Positions 35,834 to 47,810 of a stretch of 64,000 bases of DNA are shown here, in pieces (position 1 is the first letter of the stretch; every line of letters starts with the position of its first letter). The translations under genes and the position numbers were made by a program. Source of the DNA: Cinnamomum chago (taxonomy: Eukaryota > Streptophyta > Magnoliopsida > Laurales > Lauraceae); the NCBI GenBank assembly GCA_038049695.1, contig CP142458.1, forward strand, positions 59,305,501 to 59,369,500, given 5' to 3'. The notes beneath the pieces were generated by a model. It had not been told where the DNA came from and made no database searches. It saw only the letters and a list, made by a program, of their open reading frames with translations.

Positions 35834-37627
35834 CCGCCCACACACACAATATCATCCATACCTCACCTTTTTAACAATCCTCTGGTGGAGCTCCTTTGAC
35901 TAAGAATTCCTATACATTTAATGCCTATAAAATTTAATGCAAGCAAATAAACGGACAGCAAGGGTAGGAATAAGAAATTATATTATCTCATCACTATATA
36001 TCCATTTCTAAGGCCTGACACTGAAGCCCAAATCCGTCAAAATCAATGCCCCCACCTTGTTTTCTTATTAAGAAAAAAAAAAAAAAAAAAAAAAAACTCC
36101 CCACAAATGAAGTCATGTAAACTGTCACCAAGGTCCAACCTAAAATTCTCCCTGTATACAAACCAGATCAATACAGTGCCTTAATCATTTAGATTTCAAA
36201 AAGTGGGCCACACTGATCTTTATGATGATGCCTCACCCAATTTATTTGGCCCACCCGCTAGAAAATCCACACCCAAGTAGCATTTTTTTCCTCGTGTCAG
36301 ATAGGACATCATTATCAGATAGTGAAGTGTCATTCCGGGTCGCCCACGCAATCAACCTTTTTTTTAATCGGGTCAACACTTCACACTCCAAATGGGTAGT
36401 CGGTCAGTAAGACTGTCACGGACCGGGCCGCAATCCGACACGATTTTCACCAAGCCCACGTGCAACCACAACAATAATACAAGCCCTGCCCACGCGAGGG
36501 AAAGGATAGGGTTTGAATTTTTGGAGATAACAAACCCTAGTTAGTCAGTCATTGTAAATATCAACCCTAATTAACGTATCGATCAACATCCATATATACA
36601 GGGTTATCCAAAAAAATCAATATCTATACAGGTATAGAGATTATGAAAGGGATTATAAAAAAAATTTGGGTAGTCAATTAAAATAAATGTTAAAAAGGGC
36701 GAAAACGGATTTATTGGGAGTAATAAGGTTATAATTAAATAAGTTGAAAGCTATGTGTTGGGGTTTAACCAAGTAAAAATTTGGGTGTGAGTGAGAATTG
36801 AAAATTCAATGTCACAGCTCTATATTTGTATGTTGATTGTTATATATAAATATTTTGGTCTTAATCTTGCATTTTGGTTCAAGCCTTTGTTTTAAGGCTA
36901 GCTATAAACAAGATGGATTAAGGCTGACTCACCTTTGCTTTTAAGTTTAAGACTGAGTATGGGTCCAACCCCTCTGAGTATGTGCATGTACGTGCACATA
37001 TGTCCCTACAGTGACCACACTCAAGCATACACACACATGTGCAAATGCAAACGCATTCACATGCTCACATGCACAACCCACTTAGAGCACCCTACAATCA
37101 ATCAAAACTTGTCAGGTACAACCACCAATGTAAATGTCATATATGCATTACATCAATCCGAATGGAAATGATTCTTGGATTGGAATAAAAAAGCTGATGC
37201 ATTATAAAATCGTTAAATTTGAGTGTCATACAAGGAGTTAAGATGATCTAATGGACCTCAAATTTTGCACATAGGTGAGATGGGGTCACATCCAAATCTT
37301 TCAATTCCGCATATCCCCTTTGGTGGGGCCTTAGGTGGGCCCACAGGAGAATCCACATTGTGTGTTTCTATGTATTGTTTGAATTGTTTAGCATATATAT
37401 GTATTATTTGAATTTTCACCTACGGTAATGTTTGGATGCAGATGTTTCCATCCGGCGGATGTTCTCATCCAACGGATAGGTAATATGAAACCCGAATCAA
37501 ACCTCCTAACTAGTTATTCAGATTACTTTAGTAAGGTTCTTGTTGGATACTAGGTTTTTAATTTAATTGTAGGTATGGTTATGGGTCTTGTAATGTACAT
37601 TCGATTCAAACCTCCTTTTTGTTTTTT
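35834..37627. other. Gene-free region
   Basis: Contains a poly-A run (about 36065-36092) and a stretch at 36408-36470 beginning tgtcacggaccgggccgc that looks like the edge of an old LTR but has no partner. There is also a ca/tg-alternating stretch around 36980-37080. No coding sequence recognised. Confidence 0.5.
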
Positions 37628-37780
37628 AGCTATCGGAGGGTTTCCAACCCTTTGCGCTGGACTAATTCCTCCGGGCCCAAAGATAAGCCAAATAAACTAG
37701 TGTGGTAGTATAGTTTTAAATCTACAACCTCCGAGTGCAAACCGTGGTCCTAAGCCAATGAGCTACCCAACGGGGTTTCA
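37628..37780 (-). mobile_element. tRNA-derived SINE, Au-like (copy c)
   Basis: Minus strand starts CCCCGTTGGGTAGCTCATTGGC with an A box at 37754-37765 (TAGCTCATTGGC). It carries the same body block as copy a (GGCCCGGAGGAATTAGTCCAGC) and ends in an A-rich tail near 37628. It lies about 0.6 kb upstream of the P450 start. Confidence 0.55.
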
Positions 37781-38273
37781 AACCTCCTAATTAATTTTTC
37801 AGATTTGGCTAGCTCAACATCTAGGGACAGAGCAAGGGGTGCAGGAGGTGCCCCTGGAACACACAACTCACACACCACACGCCATACACACACACCCCAA
37901 ATTTCTTTTTGAAAATCTATTCTTTCTCACATGTGGAATCTTAATTATTTTTTTCCCCTGTTGCCCTTAAGGAAAATTTCCTAGATCCACCACTTTCTAC
38001 ATTCAGCTTGAATCGTACTCCTTTTACCTTTAAGCTCACATTAGGTCAGCGCAAGGCATGTGCTTGCAAGTAAAAACGTGATTAATTCTGCGAATCTAAT
38101 TTTTTTTCTACTTAATAAGATCAAAGTCATAAATCTATGATTTTTAAATTTTAATTGATATTATTTTAACATTACCATTGATTAATTCAAATACCGTTTG
38201 GAAAACACAGAAAGCACATTAAAGTGAAAGTTGAGTGATATATACCCTCTCACTCCACAACCTCCCAAATCAC
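37781..38273 (+). promoter_or_regulatory. Upstream region of the P450 gene
   Basis: AT-rich, no ORFs. It presumably holds the P450 promoter, with the core TATA box listed separately. I could not assign specific transcription factor sites with confidence. Confidence 0.45.
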
Positions 38274-38280
38274 TATAAAA
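38274..38280 (+). promoter_or_regulatory. TATA box of the P450 gene
   Basis: ctataaaagg is a canonical plant TATA box, 67 bases before the ATG at 38347 and followed by a C/T-rich leader (ccctctctctgccctcccc). The spacing leaves a short 5' leader of roughly 40 bases. Confidence 0.8.
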
Positions 38281-38346
38281 GGAGGTGAACTCCTTCACCA
38301 TCTTGACATCTTCACACACCCCTCTCTCTGCCCTCCCCCCCCTACA

Positions 38347-40595
38347 ATGGATCCTCTAATCCTGCTCCTTCTACTCTTGCCTATCATCTATCTCTTTCTC
38401 TTCAAACGTTCCCACAAAAACCTTCCCCCAGGACCCTTTTGCTGGCCTATAATTGGCAAGATAGATATGGCATTCACCAAAACACCCCACCAAGAAGTGA
38501 CCAAATTGGCCCGAACCTATGGCCCGCTCATGCACATCAAGTTTGGGTCCCAACACACCTTCTATGCCTCCAATGCCGCCGTCGCCACCGAGATTCTCAA
38601 AATCAATGATCGACATCTCTCATCGGCGCGGGCTTCCCCCCCTAGTGTACTCATTGATGGCCGGATTCAGTACTCCTTACTGTGGAATGAGTGCAATGAT
38701 CACTGGAAGTCTCTAAGGAAGGTGTGTAGGACTGAGCTGTTCACAACAAGAATGTTGGACAGCCAAACTCAAATTAGAGAGAAGAAGGTGATGGAGCTGA
38801 TGAATTTTCTTAAAGCAAAGCAAGGGCAGATAGTTCAGGTGTCCGATGTGGTGTTTGTTACACTTCTAAATGTGCTTAGTAACATGATCTTCTCCAAGGA
38901 CATGTTCCTATATGAGGAAGAGGATGAGAAGCGTGGGATGAAGTATCTGATCAGGGATATAACATTGACCGCTGTTAAGCTTGATATTTCTGAGCTGTTC
39001 CCGATTCTGCAACACTTAGATCTCCAGGGGATCAAACAGGCGGTCAAGAATGGTTTGAAGCCCATCTTCGGTTCGTGGGCGGAGACGGTGAGAGATCGGA
39101 AAGAGACCAAAGATCACTCCAGGCATGATTTCTTGGATGTGCTGATCCAGGGTGGATTCAATGACCAAACCCTCGATGCAATGATTTTGGTTTGTATTCT
39201 TGGCTACCTTCCTCTTTTCTTTTTTTCTTTTTTCTTTTCCCAACGGTTCATTGATTTGTATGGGATTGAATTCTTAGAGATTCTAAGAAATGAATTCCTA
39301 AGGGTGGCTAAAATCGAACAAGCAAAGGTGAAGATCCATAAATGACTATCAAACAGTGGCGGCTCTAGAAATTCGAGTCGGGTCAACAAAAGACTTTTCT
39401 TCCATGAATCCAATAAATTTGTTTTCTCCATTATCAACATATGTCATCTACTTTTGATAATATTAAGGTTTTCTCCTTCTAATATGGGGAGAATACCGTA
39501 TTTAGAGGATAAATTCGGGTAAATGAAGATTTACCTACAAAATGTATAGAAAAGGTAACTTTCTTTAAACAATAAAAATTGGGCCCATTAGTTTGTTTTA
39601 TTTATTTTTTCGGTTGACAAATGACTCATTAATTTAGGTATTAAATGGGGTCGAAAGCTTCCTATAACTTCAATTCATTGACCCCAATGGGATCCATGTA
39701 GCGCCGCCCATGCGTGCCACCTCTACATGCACCGACACATACCTCTCATAGTAAAGTAGGCTATTGAATTTCAAAAAACAGAGGCATGAACTTTTTAGAG
39801 GGTAGCTATGAAATATTTGATTGGGACATTATTTTGGCAAGATGGTCTAGCCCTACACATCTCCTATACCTCATGATTGGCATGCATTCATCTAGGCTCT
39901 ACTGTGAGCTAAATCAATAACGAGACACAGAGTCATGAATCCCCTGCTTTAACTTTAGATTTCAAGTTTGCCGATTCGATTCCTTACAGGAAATGCTTGG
40001 CGCGGGTAGTGAAACAACAACTTCAACAATCGAGTGGACGCTCACCGAGCTCCTCAGGCACCCACACATGCTCAAGAAACTCAGAGAAGAACTACAGACA
40101 GTAGTAGGTGACCGGCCCATCAAGGAATCAGATCTTCCCAAGCTCCCTTACCTCCATGCATGCATCAAAGAGACTCTAAGGCTTCACCCTCCGGCGCCAT
40201 TTCTCATCCCTCGCAGATCCACTGAAACATGTACAGTCATGAACTACACCATTCCAAAAGGGAGCCAGATCTTAGTGAACGCTTATGCAATCCATAGGGA
40301 CCCAGACACATGGGAGAGACCTTTGGATTACTGGCCTGAGCGATTTATTGGATCTGAGCTGGATTACCAAGGGAACCACCTACAATTCATTCCTTTTGGT
40401 GCTGGGAGGAGGATCTGCATTGGCTTGCCACTGGGGAGCCGGGCGACGCGCATGGTCCTTGGGTCATTGGTCAAGTGGTTTGATTGGGAACTTCCTAATG
40501 GCATGGAACCAGATAAGCTGCCCATGACAGAGTCATTTGGGCTGACCTTGCAGATGGATCCACCTCTCTTTGCCATACCTAAATACAGGGCGTGA
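38347..40595 (+). CDS. Cytochrome P450, CYP80-like (CYP76/CYP80 group), two exons
   Basis: Exon 1 is 38347-39189, the intron (800 bp, gt...ag) is phase 0, and exon 2 is 39990-40595, giving 482 aa. Seen: an N-terminal membrane anchor (LILLLLLLPIIYLFLF), the proline hinge NLPPGP, WKSLRK in helix C, the oxygen-binding AGSETT (286-291), ETLR in helix K (342-345), WPERF (396-400) and the heme loop FGAGRRICIG with Cys424. All are intact, so an active ER-bound mono-oxygenase is likely. VCRTELFT, REKK and ETCTVMNYTIPK resemble CYP80 enzymes of benzylisoquinoline alkaloid pathways, which hydroxylate or couple phenols. CYP76 is the main alternative and the substrate is unknown. Ile425 replaces the usual Pro after the heme Cys. 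The gene is tail-to-tail with BAHD copy 2, 1.1 kb away. Confidence 0.9.
39354..39712. mobile_element. Possible hAT-type MITE in the P450 intron
   Basis: Left cagtggcggctcta and right tagcgccgcccatg are imperfect inverted repeats of the CAGNGGCGG type common in plant hAT elements. No matching 8-bp duplication was found, so it is tentative. It would account for nearly half of the intron. Confidence 0.32.
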
Positions 40596-41724
40596 TTCAA
40601 GTCTCTCGTTAGTGTACCATGATGTTACTATAGTGTAAGATGGGAGTCATCGTTCTTGTCATTGTCTGTTAAGAGCACCCTCTCTCTCTCTCGTCATCAT
40701 CTGTAGCCTTAAAAACTCTAGGGCAGGCTTGATGTGTGATACTTAAACCAAGAAATAAAGAGAGACCAAATATCCTACCTTTTTTATTTTTTTTTTGTGT
40801 GCGCGCATATGTAAGAGTAATCTCTCTCTCTCTGTCTTCTCTGTTTCCTTTGACATGTAAGATCTTGGAGTTTATTGAGGTGGTGTTATATTAATGAGTT
40901 TAAGGTTTCATCAATTGTCATGCAGGAGGTAATTGGGAAATTGGGTGTCAATGATATCTACTGCAAGAAAAATAAGGAGATCATAGTGCTAGGGTAGCAA
41001 ATGGACCAAGAGAATAGATATCCTAAGTCCAGCTACTTAAAGCCTCTAAAACAACATTCGTGGAATTCCAAGCTCAAACCATCTCACCAACGAAGATTTG
41101 CACACCAATACTTTTAGTGGATCAGATAATGAGAATAGTCAACGGTCATCATTCAACGGTCAAAAACATGATTGTAAAAGTAGTTTTAGAAATCAAATGG
41201 TTTCAATCTACATAGTTCGAGAGCTTGCTTAATGTCTTGTCCGTGGCCTATTTTTTGAGGGTTTAAACCTAGTTTGTATATTGGATTTCTTTGTTCAAGT
41301 TGGGGTGGATTTTGGGCTGGGCCAAAATCCACATATGGCTGGGTTTGGAAGATACAAGGATCTGGATTCATATCCAAATGTTCTGAATCCTATATGATTG
41401 GATCCGAGTTTCTCCCAGATCCAAAATAGTTACCATGCCTGCTTTATTCAGAATTGAAGACTTTAAATACACGGATAATTGATAATTGGATACCCATTTA
41501 CATTCTTTTCCTAGATGTCTTCAGTAGTTGGTACTCTTGTCTATACTTCAAGGTGTCCATTTCATTTGTACTTTCATATTCTCTTTTAACATTTGTTTTT
41601 TCCATTTCTCTTTTCAAAAATAGCTGAAAACCAAAATTAAAAAGGCAATGAGATATTATTCCATGACTGGAGCATTATCTAAAGTCTCTGTTCCTACTCT
41701 CTCAAACCATGGCTACAGCACCAC
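40596..41724. other. Intergenic region between P450 and BAHD copy 2
   Basis: The two genes converge here. The P450 3' end has an aataaa-type signal near 40753. (CT)n microsatellites lie at 40680-40700 and 40823-40835. From 40961 the sequence is the segmental duplication shared with 17637 onward. No ORF. Confidence 0.6.
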
Positions 41725-44700
41725 CTAATGAGAAACAACATCCATGAATTCACCATCTAATTCCAAGGCATTCATAAACTCTGGCAAGAGACAGATCTCC
41801 AAATCCACACTCCCTCCTCCTTCACTTCCTGGATATGAAGTCACCTTCCCATCAAACTTGTTTGCATATCCGCTGCGAACTGCAAGAGGCCTCCCCCAAC
41901 CGAAGTCATTCCCATACATATTGAATCTGGGAGAGCTCCCCATCATCACACTCCAACCATCAAACCCACTCAGATGGTACACTACAGGGGACTTCACCCA
42001 AGCATCCAGGGTCCCACGCACAATAGCATCAGTGTGGCCAGACACAGATTGGTGCACCATCCATGCGGCCCAACCAAGATCATGGGAAAGCAGCTGGCCT
42101 GCTGTAGTTGTAGCGGCCACTGCTTGCATGCAATTGCCAAAGTAGTGAGGAGATAAGGGGGGCTGCAATCTTGATCGGTTACTGATGGCTAAGCGGCAAT
42201 TGGTGTTCTGGTCGGGTGGCAATTTTCGTGCCCGAGTGATTGATCTCCACACCAACGCACACAGGGCCTGAAAGTAGAACGGATATCAAATTATCTAGTT
42301 ATTCGAATTTAGGAAGAAAAACTGATAGTTAATGTATTAGTTGATCTAAGAGAGATCTCCTTGAACAGAAAATAAGACACTCTCCGACTTAGAGTAAACT
42401 GGTATATATGTGTTCTTGTCTCAACTTGCTCTGCATGTCCAAACATGGACTAATATGTATGTTTGTGATCTTGTTCTCTTGTTTGCTTTTTTGCTCTGGT
42501 AAATACACATACACCCACTCTTTGTGAGTTCCACACCATTAGTGCTCCAACCAGAAATAGATTCTGGATTGTTCCTGTTGAGGGGCCTCACCACCGAGCT
42601 ATCAGTGGATTGGCATCCTCGGGGTGGACCATGGACCCGAATTGGAACCGACTTGTTTAATTACAACCCTACTTTCAGGTATGGGTGGGGGCTTCAGACT
42701 CAGAACCGGAACCATTAAGGAGAAGGTGGAACTGGATTCGGACTCGGAACCATTTCGGAACTGGTTTTTTGGCCCCAGAACCGGAACCATAACAAAAAAT
42801 AGGATGGGTCTGGATCTAGGTCGGGGTCTAGGTAGAGAATGATATTAAAAAAATATGGTTTTTAGGAGAGAGTTTTGAAAAATTGAGGTAATATGTCGGG
42901 TCTCGGGTCCATGGTAACAAAAAATAGGATGGGTCTGGATCCAGGTCCGGGTCTAGGTAGAGAATGATATTTAAAAAATATGGTTTTTAGGAGAGGGTTT
43001 TGAAAAATTGAAGTAATATGTCGGGTCTCGGGTCTATGGGTCCGAACCAAGGTGGAACCAGACCCAGACCCATTTACTTATCGGGGCTTAAATAAGAATT
43101 GAAATCCAGTTTTTAACGGGTTGGAACTTCCGAGTAATCGAAAAATCGGGGATTCATTTACATCGCTAGCTGAAAGATAGTTAAAAATTTTTAAAACCCT
43201 CTAAGGATTTTAAAAACTAATATGTATTTTTTTTATAGTTTACCCCTTTTCCAATACTTCTTTTACATAAAGCCCCCCAAATTGAATTTCCTGAGCCGCC
43301 CTTGCTGCATCCTTATATACCCATTCCAAGCATTAATTATCATATATCGTTCTTTCTTTGTGTTATTCTTACTGCGCATTCTAATCATTATTTTTAAGTT
43401 ACTAATGGTCAATTATCTCCAAGAGGTTTGAACCTAAAAGTACCCTACCTCCCAAGCCACAAGATATGTTAGACGTTATAGGAAAAATTTTAAAATAGTA
43501 TAAAGCTTTTAGCTCATTTTAATAAAAGTAATATAAATATGAATATTTCAAAAGAGTAATATAAAGTCTTCCATATTTCTTTCAATTAAGTCCCCATCAT
43601 AGTTTTTTTGAAAATAACAAAAATAACCTTATGTCTTTTTAAAATTCCCCCCCTTTAATAAATTAGTTAAAAGAAATGATCAAGTCCAACACAAATGACC
43701 TAGTGGGGCTAGCTTCAGCTACCTTTATAGATAGACAGTTAAAAAAGAAAGGCTTATATGGATTCCAATGGTTAAAGAACTATCTTTATTAAATGGTTAT
43801 GATCAAGGATCAAAATAATGGTTACGGTAGACATAGCGGCCAGTGACCAAAACACTACGTAGCGGGCGATACGTAGCGGTTGCGGTGATACGTAGCGGTG
43901 TGAATTTCTTAAATTGCCTAAATTTTTTGAATCTTGTATAGTAACTAAGATCATGTATTTTTAGTGATTTGAAATCATATAAGAGCAGAGACAACTTTAA
44001 GAAAGGCTATTGAGGAGAAGAAATAGAAGAAATAGTATTTAAAACTAAAATTACTTGGCAATACAAGATTTTAGACCGTAGCGCAACTATTTTCAAAATA
44101 GCGTAGCTGCCTTAACCGCTACGGCCGATAATGCGGGCACTACGCTACGTAGCGGCCGCTATTTTGAACCATGGTTATGATCATCAAAACCAAGTTGAAA
44201 CTTGAACTATGTGAGAATTAAGAGAAAAGAACTCCAAAACGAAGCATTCTCCTAAGTGAATGAACCACAAAAATAAAGTAACCCATGATCAACATTTGCT
44301 CAATGAGGCCCCTAAAATGGTTTTTGGGTTGGTTTGGGGGATGAAATAAGGTTAAGAAAAGGTAGAAACTTGTCGTAAGGGTATTTTTATCATTTTAAAA
44401 ATATATTTATGGAGGAAACTTGATTGAAAGAAATATGGAAAACTTTTATAATGCTTTGAGACATTCAAATCCTCATGTAAAATTTCAAAAAAAAGAATGA
44501 AATTTTATATATTTTTTGAAAATCCCCCTTTCCTTAATAATGAAATTACATTTTCATAAAAATCCAAGCATTTAAAGACACCACGAGGGATCCTAGGCTG
44601 AATTGGATGGAAAAAAAATGACAAAAGTTACGATTTTGAATTCGTGCTCGCTCTCTCTCCATGGGGATTTGCCCCGACAAAAGCCACGAGGGAGGCAAGT

Positions 44701-47700
44701 ACTTGATGTGTCCTGGAATATAGCCGGCTGTTAAAGAAGATAGACACCAAAAAAAAAAAAAATACAGAGGATTAGAGCATTCGCATGTGGCTATGTAAAT
44801 ACAATGTTTAGCTACAAAGTCGCTAAAGTAGCATGAAATCCGTGCACATCAGGTTCTTTTTCCTTCCGTTAAAACCGCATTCATGAACAGTGGCTCTTTA
44901 CACTTAACTTGGTACTGTAGCTCGGGATTCATTAAAAAACCATTTTCTATTTTCTCTCTCCCCCTTTGTCTGCATGTCTACTCAACGAAAACAGAAAACA
45001 TAGTCTCTCAACTCTCAAGCTCACACGATCTGTGCAAGAACTCGAGACGACTGTTCTTGGACTTCATCGACGGGAGGTAGAGCGTGGTAAACGATGCCGA
45101 TCAACACCCATTTTGATCGGACTTGAGGTTTGTCGTTTCTTTTATGATTTCCTTCATTTTTTCTCCAACCGATCAACACCCGTTTTGATTAGCCTTGCGA
45201 TTTGGCTTTTCGTTTTTGTTTTGATTTGATTTTTCCTCTGATCTCTTTGATTTTTGTTGCAATTTGATGATTGGATTGCAGATGGGTATGATACCCAGTT
45301 GTCTGTGCGTGCAACCAATTGACACCCATTTTGATTAGCCTTGCGATTTTGCTCTTATTTTATGTTTTACTTTGATTTTTCCCCTGATCTCTTTGACTTT
45401 TATTGCGATTTGATGATTGGATTGCTGATGGGTATGATACCCAGTTGTGTGTGTGTTGTTGTTGTTGATGGGTCTATGAACGGGTGGCCATTGTTTTAGT
45501 TGTTGTTGGGTTTCCAAAAAATAATAAAGAAATAATGAAGAAATAATATTTAAATGAAATAAAGATAAAGTAAAGAGGCTGATGTGGGTGCACGTGAATA
45601 GTACGATGGCTGAAATAATTGAAGTGACTTTATTTAGCTTAGATTTAACTAAAGCTAAGCTAGCTACGTAGGAATGCTCTAAAGTTGTGGGAAGATTCCT
45701 CAGCTTACCTACCAACCCTACAACTAGAGATGTCAAACGGGCCGAGGCTGGAGCGGGCCCTAGCACGGCCCGGCCCACTGGCCCCTTATATGACCGTTTT
45801 TAGGGGGGTAAAATGAATATTTTTTAAAAAAAAGTCACTTTTGGGCGTGCCAGGCGGGCCAGCGGTCCCGGTCCTTAAAATATTATAGGCCATCTGATTA
45901 ACATAGAATTTTAAGAAACCCCTTATATTGAGCACAGAATAGTTAAAGTGCCCCCGGAGGATCCAATCTTCAGTCCTTCTCAGACTATTGCACTTCTATC
46001 TGGAAAGTTATCAATCTAACCGCGTCATTTAGATCCCTAAAATTTAAAAGCAAGGGTTCCATAGACCTGGCTTAAGGTTCTGAGAAATTGTAAGCGCAGC
46101 CCATATATTTGCGTGTCCACGATATTTGATTTGTTACTAGTGGGTTGTGTAGATTATCCTGACCGCTTGTGGGTTTTTTTTTTTTTTTTGCCTTGTGTTA
46201 CAAATAACCAAGGTGGGAAGATGTTGCTGTCTAATATTTAACCTTTTCTTGTTTCTTTGCTTCCCTTTTAGACCATCTATTTAGATGATGTTGATCAAAG
46301 GCTAGAAAATTCAAGGAGTTGACATTTTGAGGTATGGTTCTCCATATCAACGGTCTGGTTGCCGCTAGAAACAAATAAATATTTCAAGACCATTTGATTA
46401 ACATAAATTTTAAGGATATATTATATTATAGGCCCTTTGGTGGGTTTACTTTTTTTTTTTTTTTTTTAACTCAAGATTTCAACAAGTTAATTAAAGCTGA
46501 GAAGAATATAGAGTAGAGAGAGAGGTTTTTTTTTTTGTGTGTGTATGCCGTATAAATAACACTAATAAATTTAGAAAAAGAATAGGAGGGTTATAGTATT
46601 ATAGACTTTGTCAAATTGAAAAGGACACAAAACCCCTTATATGATCATTTTATGGCTGTTTGGAGGGGTAAAATGAACAATTTTTTTAAAAAAGGTCACT
46701 TTTGGGCGGGCCAGGCGGGCCACAGAGGGCAGCCCACGTGCCAAGCGGGCCTGGTGGGCCAGGGCCAAACGGGCTAACGGGCCCAGCCTCCTCGGCCCAC
46801 ACGGGCCGTGCCGTTGACCGGGCCACTGCCCGTTGACTGGCGGGAACGGCCCGGCCCGGCCCGGCCCATTTGACATCTCTACCTACAACCATCTCTACCA
46901 CCACAGACTGCATCACTGCGGTACGGCAGTGTCCACCGGCCACCACATATCGGTCAATACAATTCCGAAACAGTTTTGGAAACCATACCTGAAATGATGA
47001 GATCTTGTTGGAGTTGCAAGCCTGGTTTGCCTTCTCTTTCAGCCGCGCTATGGACTCTGGCGCGAAATGAAAGATCCTCTCCCTCAACAATGGAGCTTCA
47101 AATCTCTCTATAAAATCATCGACTCCAGAGAATGGGAGACGAACAAGCGAAAGATCCAGATCTCCAAACCAACGTTCACCCACTGTAGCATCAGAAATAC
47201 AATCACCTCCTTCTCCTCCTCTTCTTGTGATCTCAGACCACACATTCAAGAAATGCGTGAAAGAAGTCCCATCTCCAACCGCATGATTGAAAGAGCAACC
47301 AATGAAGATGCCATCGATGAGCTCAGTTACCTGCACTGCAAGCAGAGGTATGCTGTGACCGTCATAATTAACAGCTCCATCGAAGAGGAAGAGGGATTTT
47401 ACGATCTGGGGTACATCGATTGGGTCGAGAATGTCCGAAACCGTCACGTCTGCAGCCGCGTGGATGAACTCTGCACCCAAATCATTGCAGTCTATAAACA
47501 CATATAAAGAGGACGAAGAGGAGGAGGAAGAAGAAGATGATGAACGGTGTGTTTTGAAGCGGCCTGCGAGTGGGAAGAAGTGGGCAAGGACTTGGGAGAG
47601 GGATTGCTTGAGATGATGGATTGTGGGATTTGAAGGATGCTTATGTGAAGGAGGGGTGTGGAAGAGGAGACCCTTCTGGATGTAGTGTGCAGAGAGCATG

Positions 47701-47810
47701 GAAATGTCCCATGGCGTGAGTTCACAGCGTTTGGGAGGTGGGGGTTGTTCTAAAGTGTACTGGGGTGTGATGGTGCATCTGGAGATGTGACGAATTTGAG
47801 ACTGAGGCAT
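41725..47810 (-). CDS. BAHD (HXXXD-type) acyltransferase copy 2, apparently intact
   Basis: Exon 1 is 47810-46989, exon 2 is 42267-41725 and the intron is 4721 bp, phase 0 with gt...ag; protein 454 aa, normal for BAHD enzymes. Start MPQSQIRHISRC was chosen because copies 1 and 3 begin alike; upstream in-frame Met codons are probably leader. Seen: the catalytic HAVGD (His176, Asp180), the splice junction ISSFQ|ALCALVWRS typical of the family, and the structural DFGWG (395-399). BAHD enzymes are cytosolic and acylate alcohols or amines from CoA thioesters. It resembles the 'uncharacterised acetyltransferase At3g50280-like' clade, which also includes EPS1; substrate unknown. A run of 12 Ser (about 90-101) is microsatellite-encoded. 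The intron hosts four insertions but donor and acceptor are intact. Confidence 0.88.
42791..43040. repeat. 125-bp tandem duplication in an insertion within the copy 2 intron
   Basis: Two direct copies with a 125-bp period, each starting aacaaaaaataggatgggtc. They lie in about 0.5 kb (42630-43165) absent from copy 1 and rich in ggaaccggaacc-type words. No termini could be defined. Confidence 0.8.
43807..44170. mobile_element. TIR element (364 bp), Mutator-like?, in copy 2 intron
   Basis: Ends GGATCAAAATA and TATTTTGAACC are inverted repeats with one mismatch. The flanking direct repeat atggttatgatca (43793-43805, 44171-44183) is long, about 10-13 bp, which fits Mutator-type (9-11 bp) better than hAT (8 bp). 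Copy 1 lacks the insert at the matching site (attgctatgatca). The inside is rich in tacgtagcgg words and has no ORF. Confidence 0.65.
44775..45679. mobile_element. TIR element (905 bp) with TA flanks in copy 2 intron
   Basis: Ends GAGCATTC and GAATGCTC are perfect inverted repeats, flanked by TA on both sides. The empty site in copy 1 (gggataaagttg) has one TA. The inside includes two blocks of the words gatcaacaccc and ttttgatt with a repeated gatgggtatgatacccagtt (about 45280 and 45427) and a short frame (44883-45080) that looks like chance coding. The superfamily is unresolved (Tc1/mariner-like or Harbinger-like). Confidence 0.65.
45725..46881. mobile_element. Non-autonomous hAT element (1157 bp) in copy 2 intron
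   Basis: Ends TAGAGATGTCAAACGGGCC and GGCCCATTTGACATCTCTA are near-perfect inverted repeats, flanked by a perfect 8-bp duplication cctacaac (45717-45724, 46882-46889). The empty-site sequence is present in copy 1. The subterminal regions carry direct copies of a block (ccccttatatga, gtcacttttgggcg) near both ends. It extends to within 110 bp of the exon 1 donor site without damaging it. No transposase. Confidence 0.93.

Noticed and set aside
36408..36470. LTR edge starting tgtcacggaccgggccgc
   Set aside because: It looks like an LTR terminus, but no partner end, target duplication or internal retrotransposon sequence was found nearby.
45335..45778. 147-aa minus-strand ORF
   Set aside because: It crosses the boundaries of two different transposons and has low-complexity composition without any family motif.
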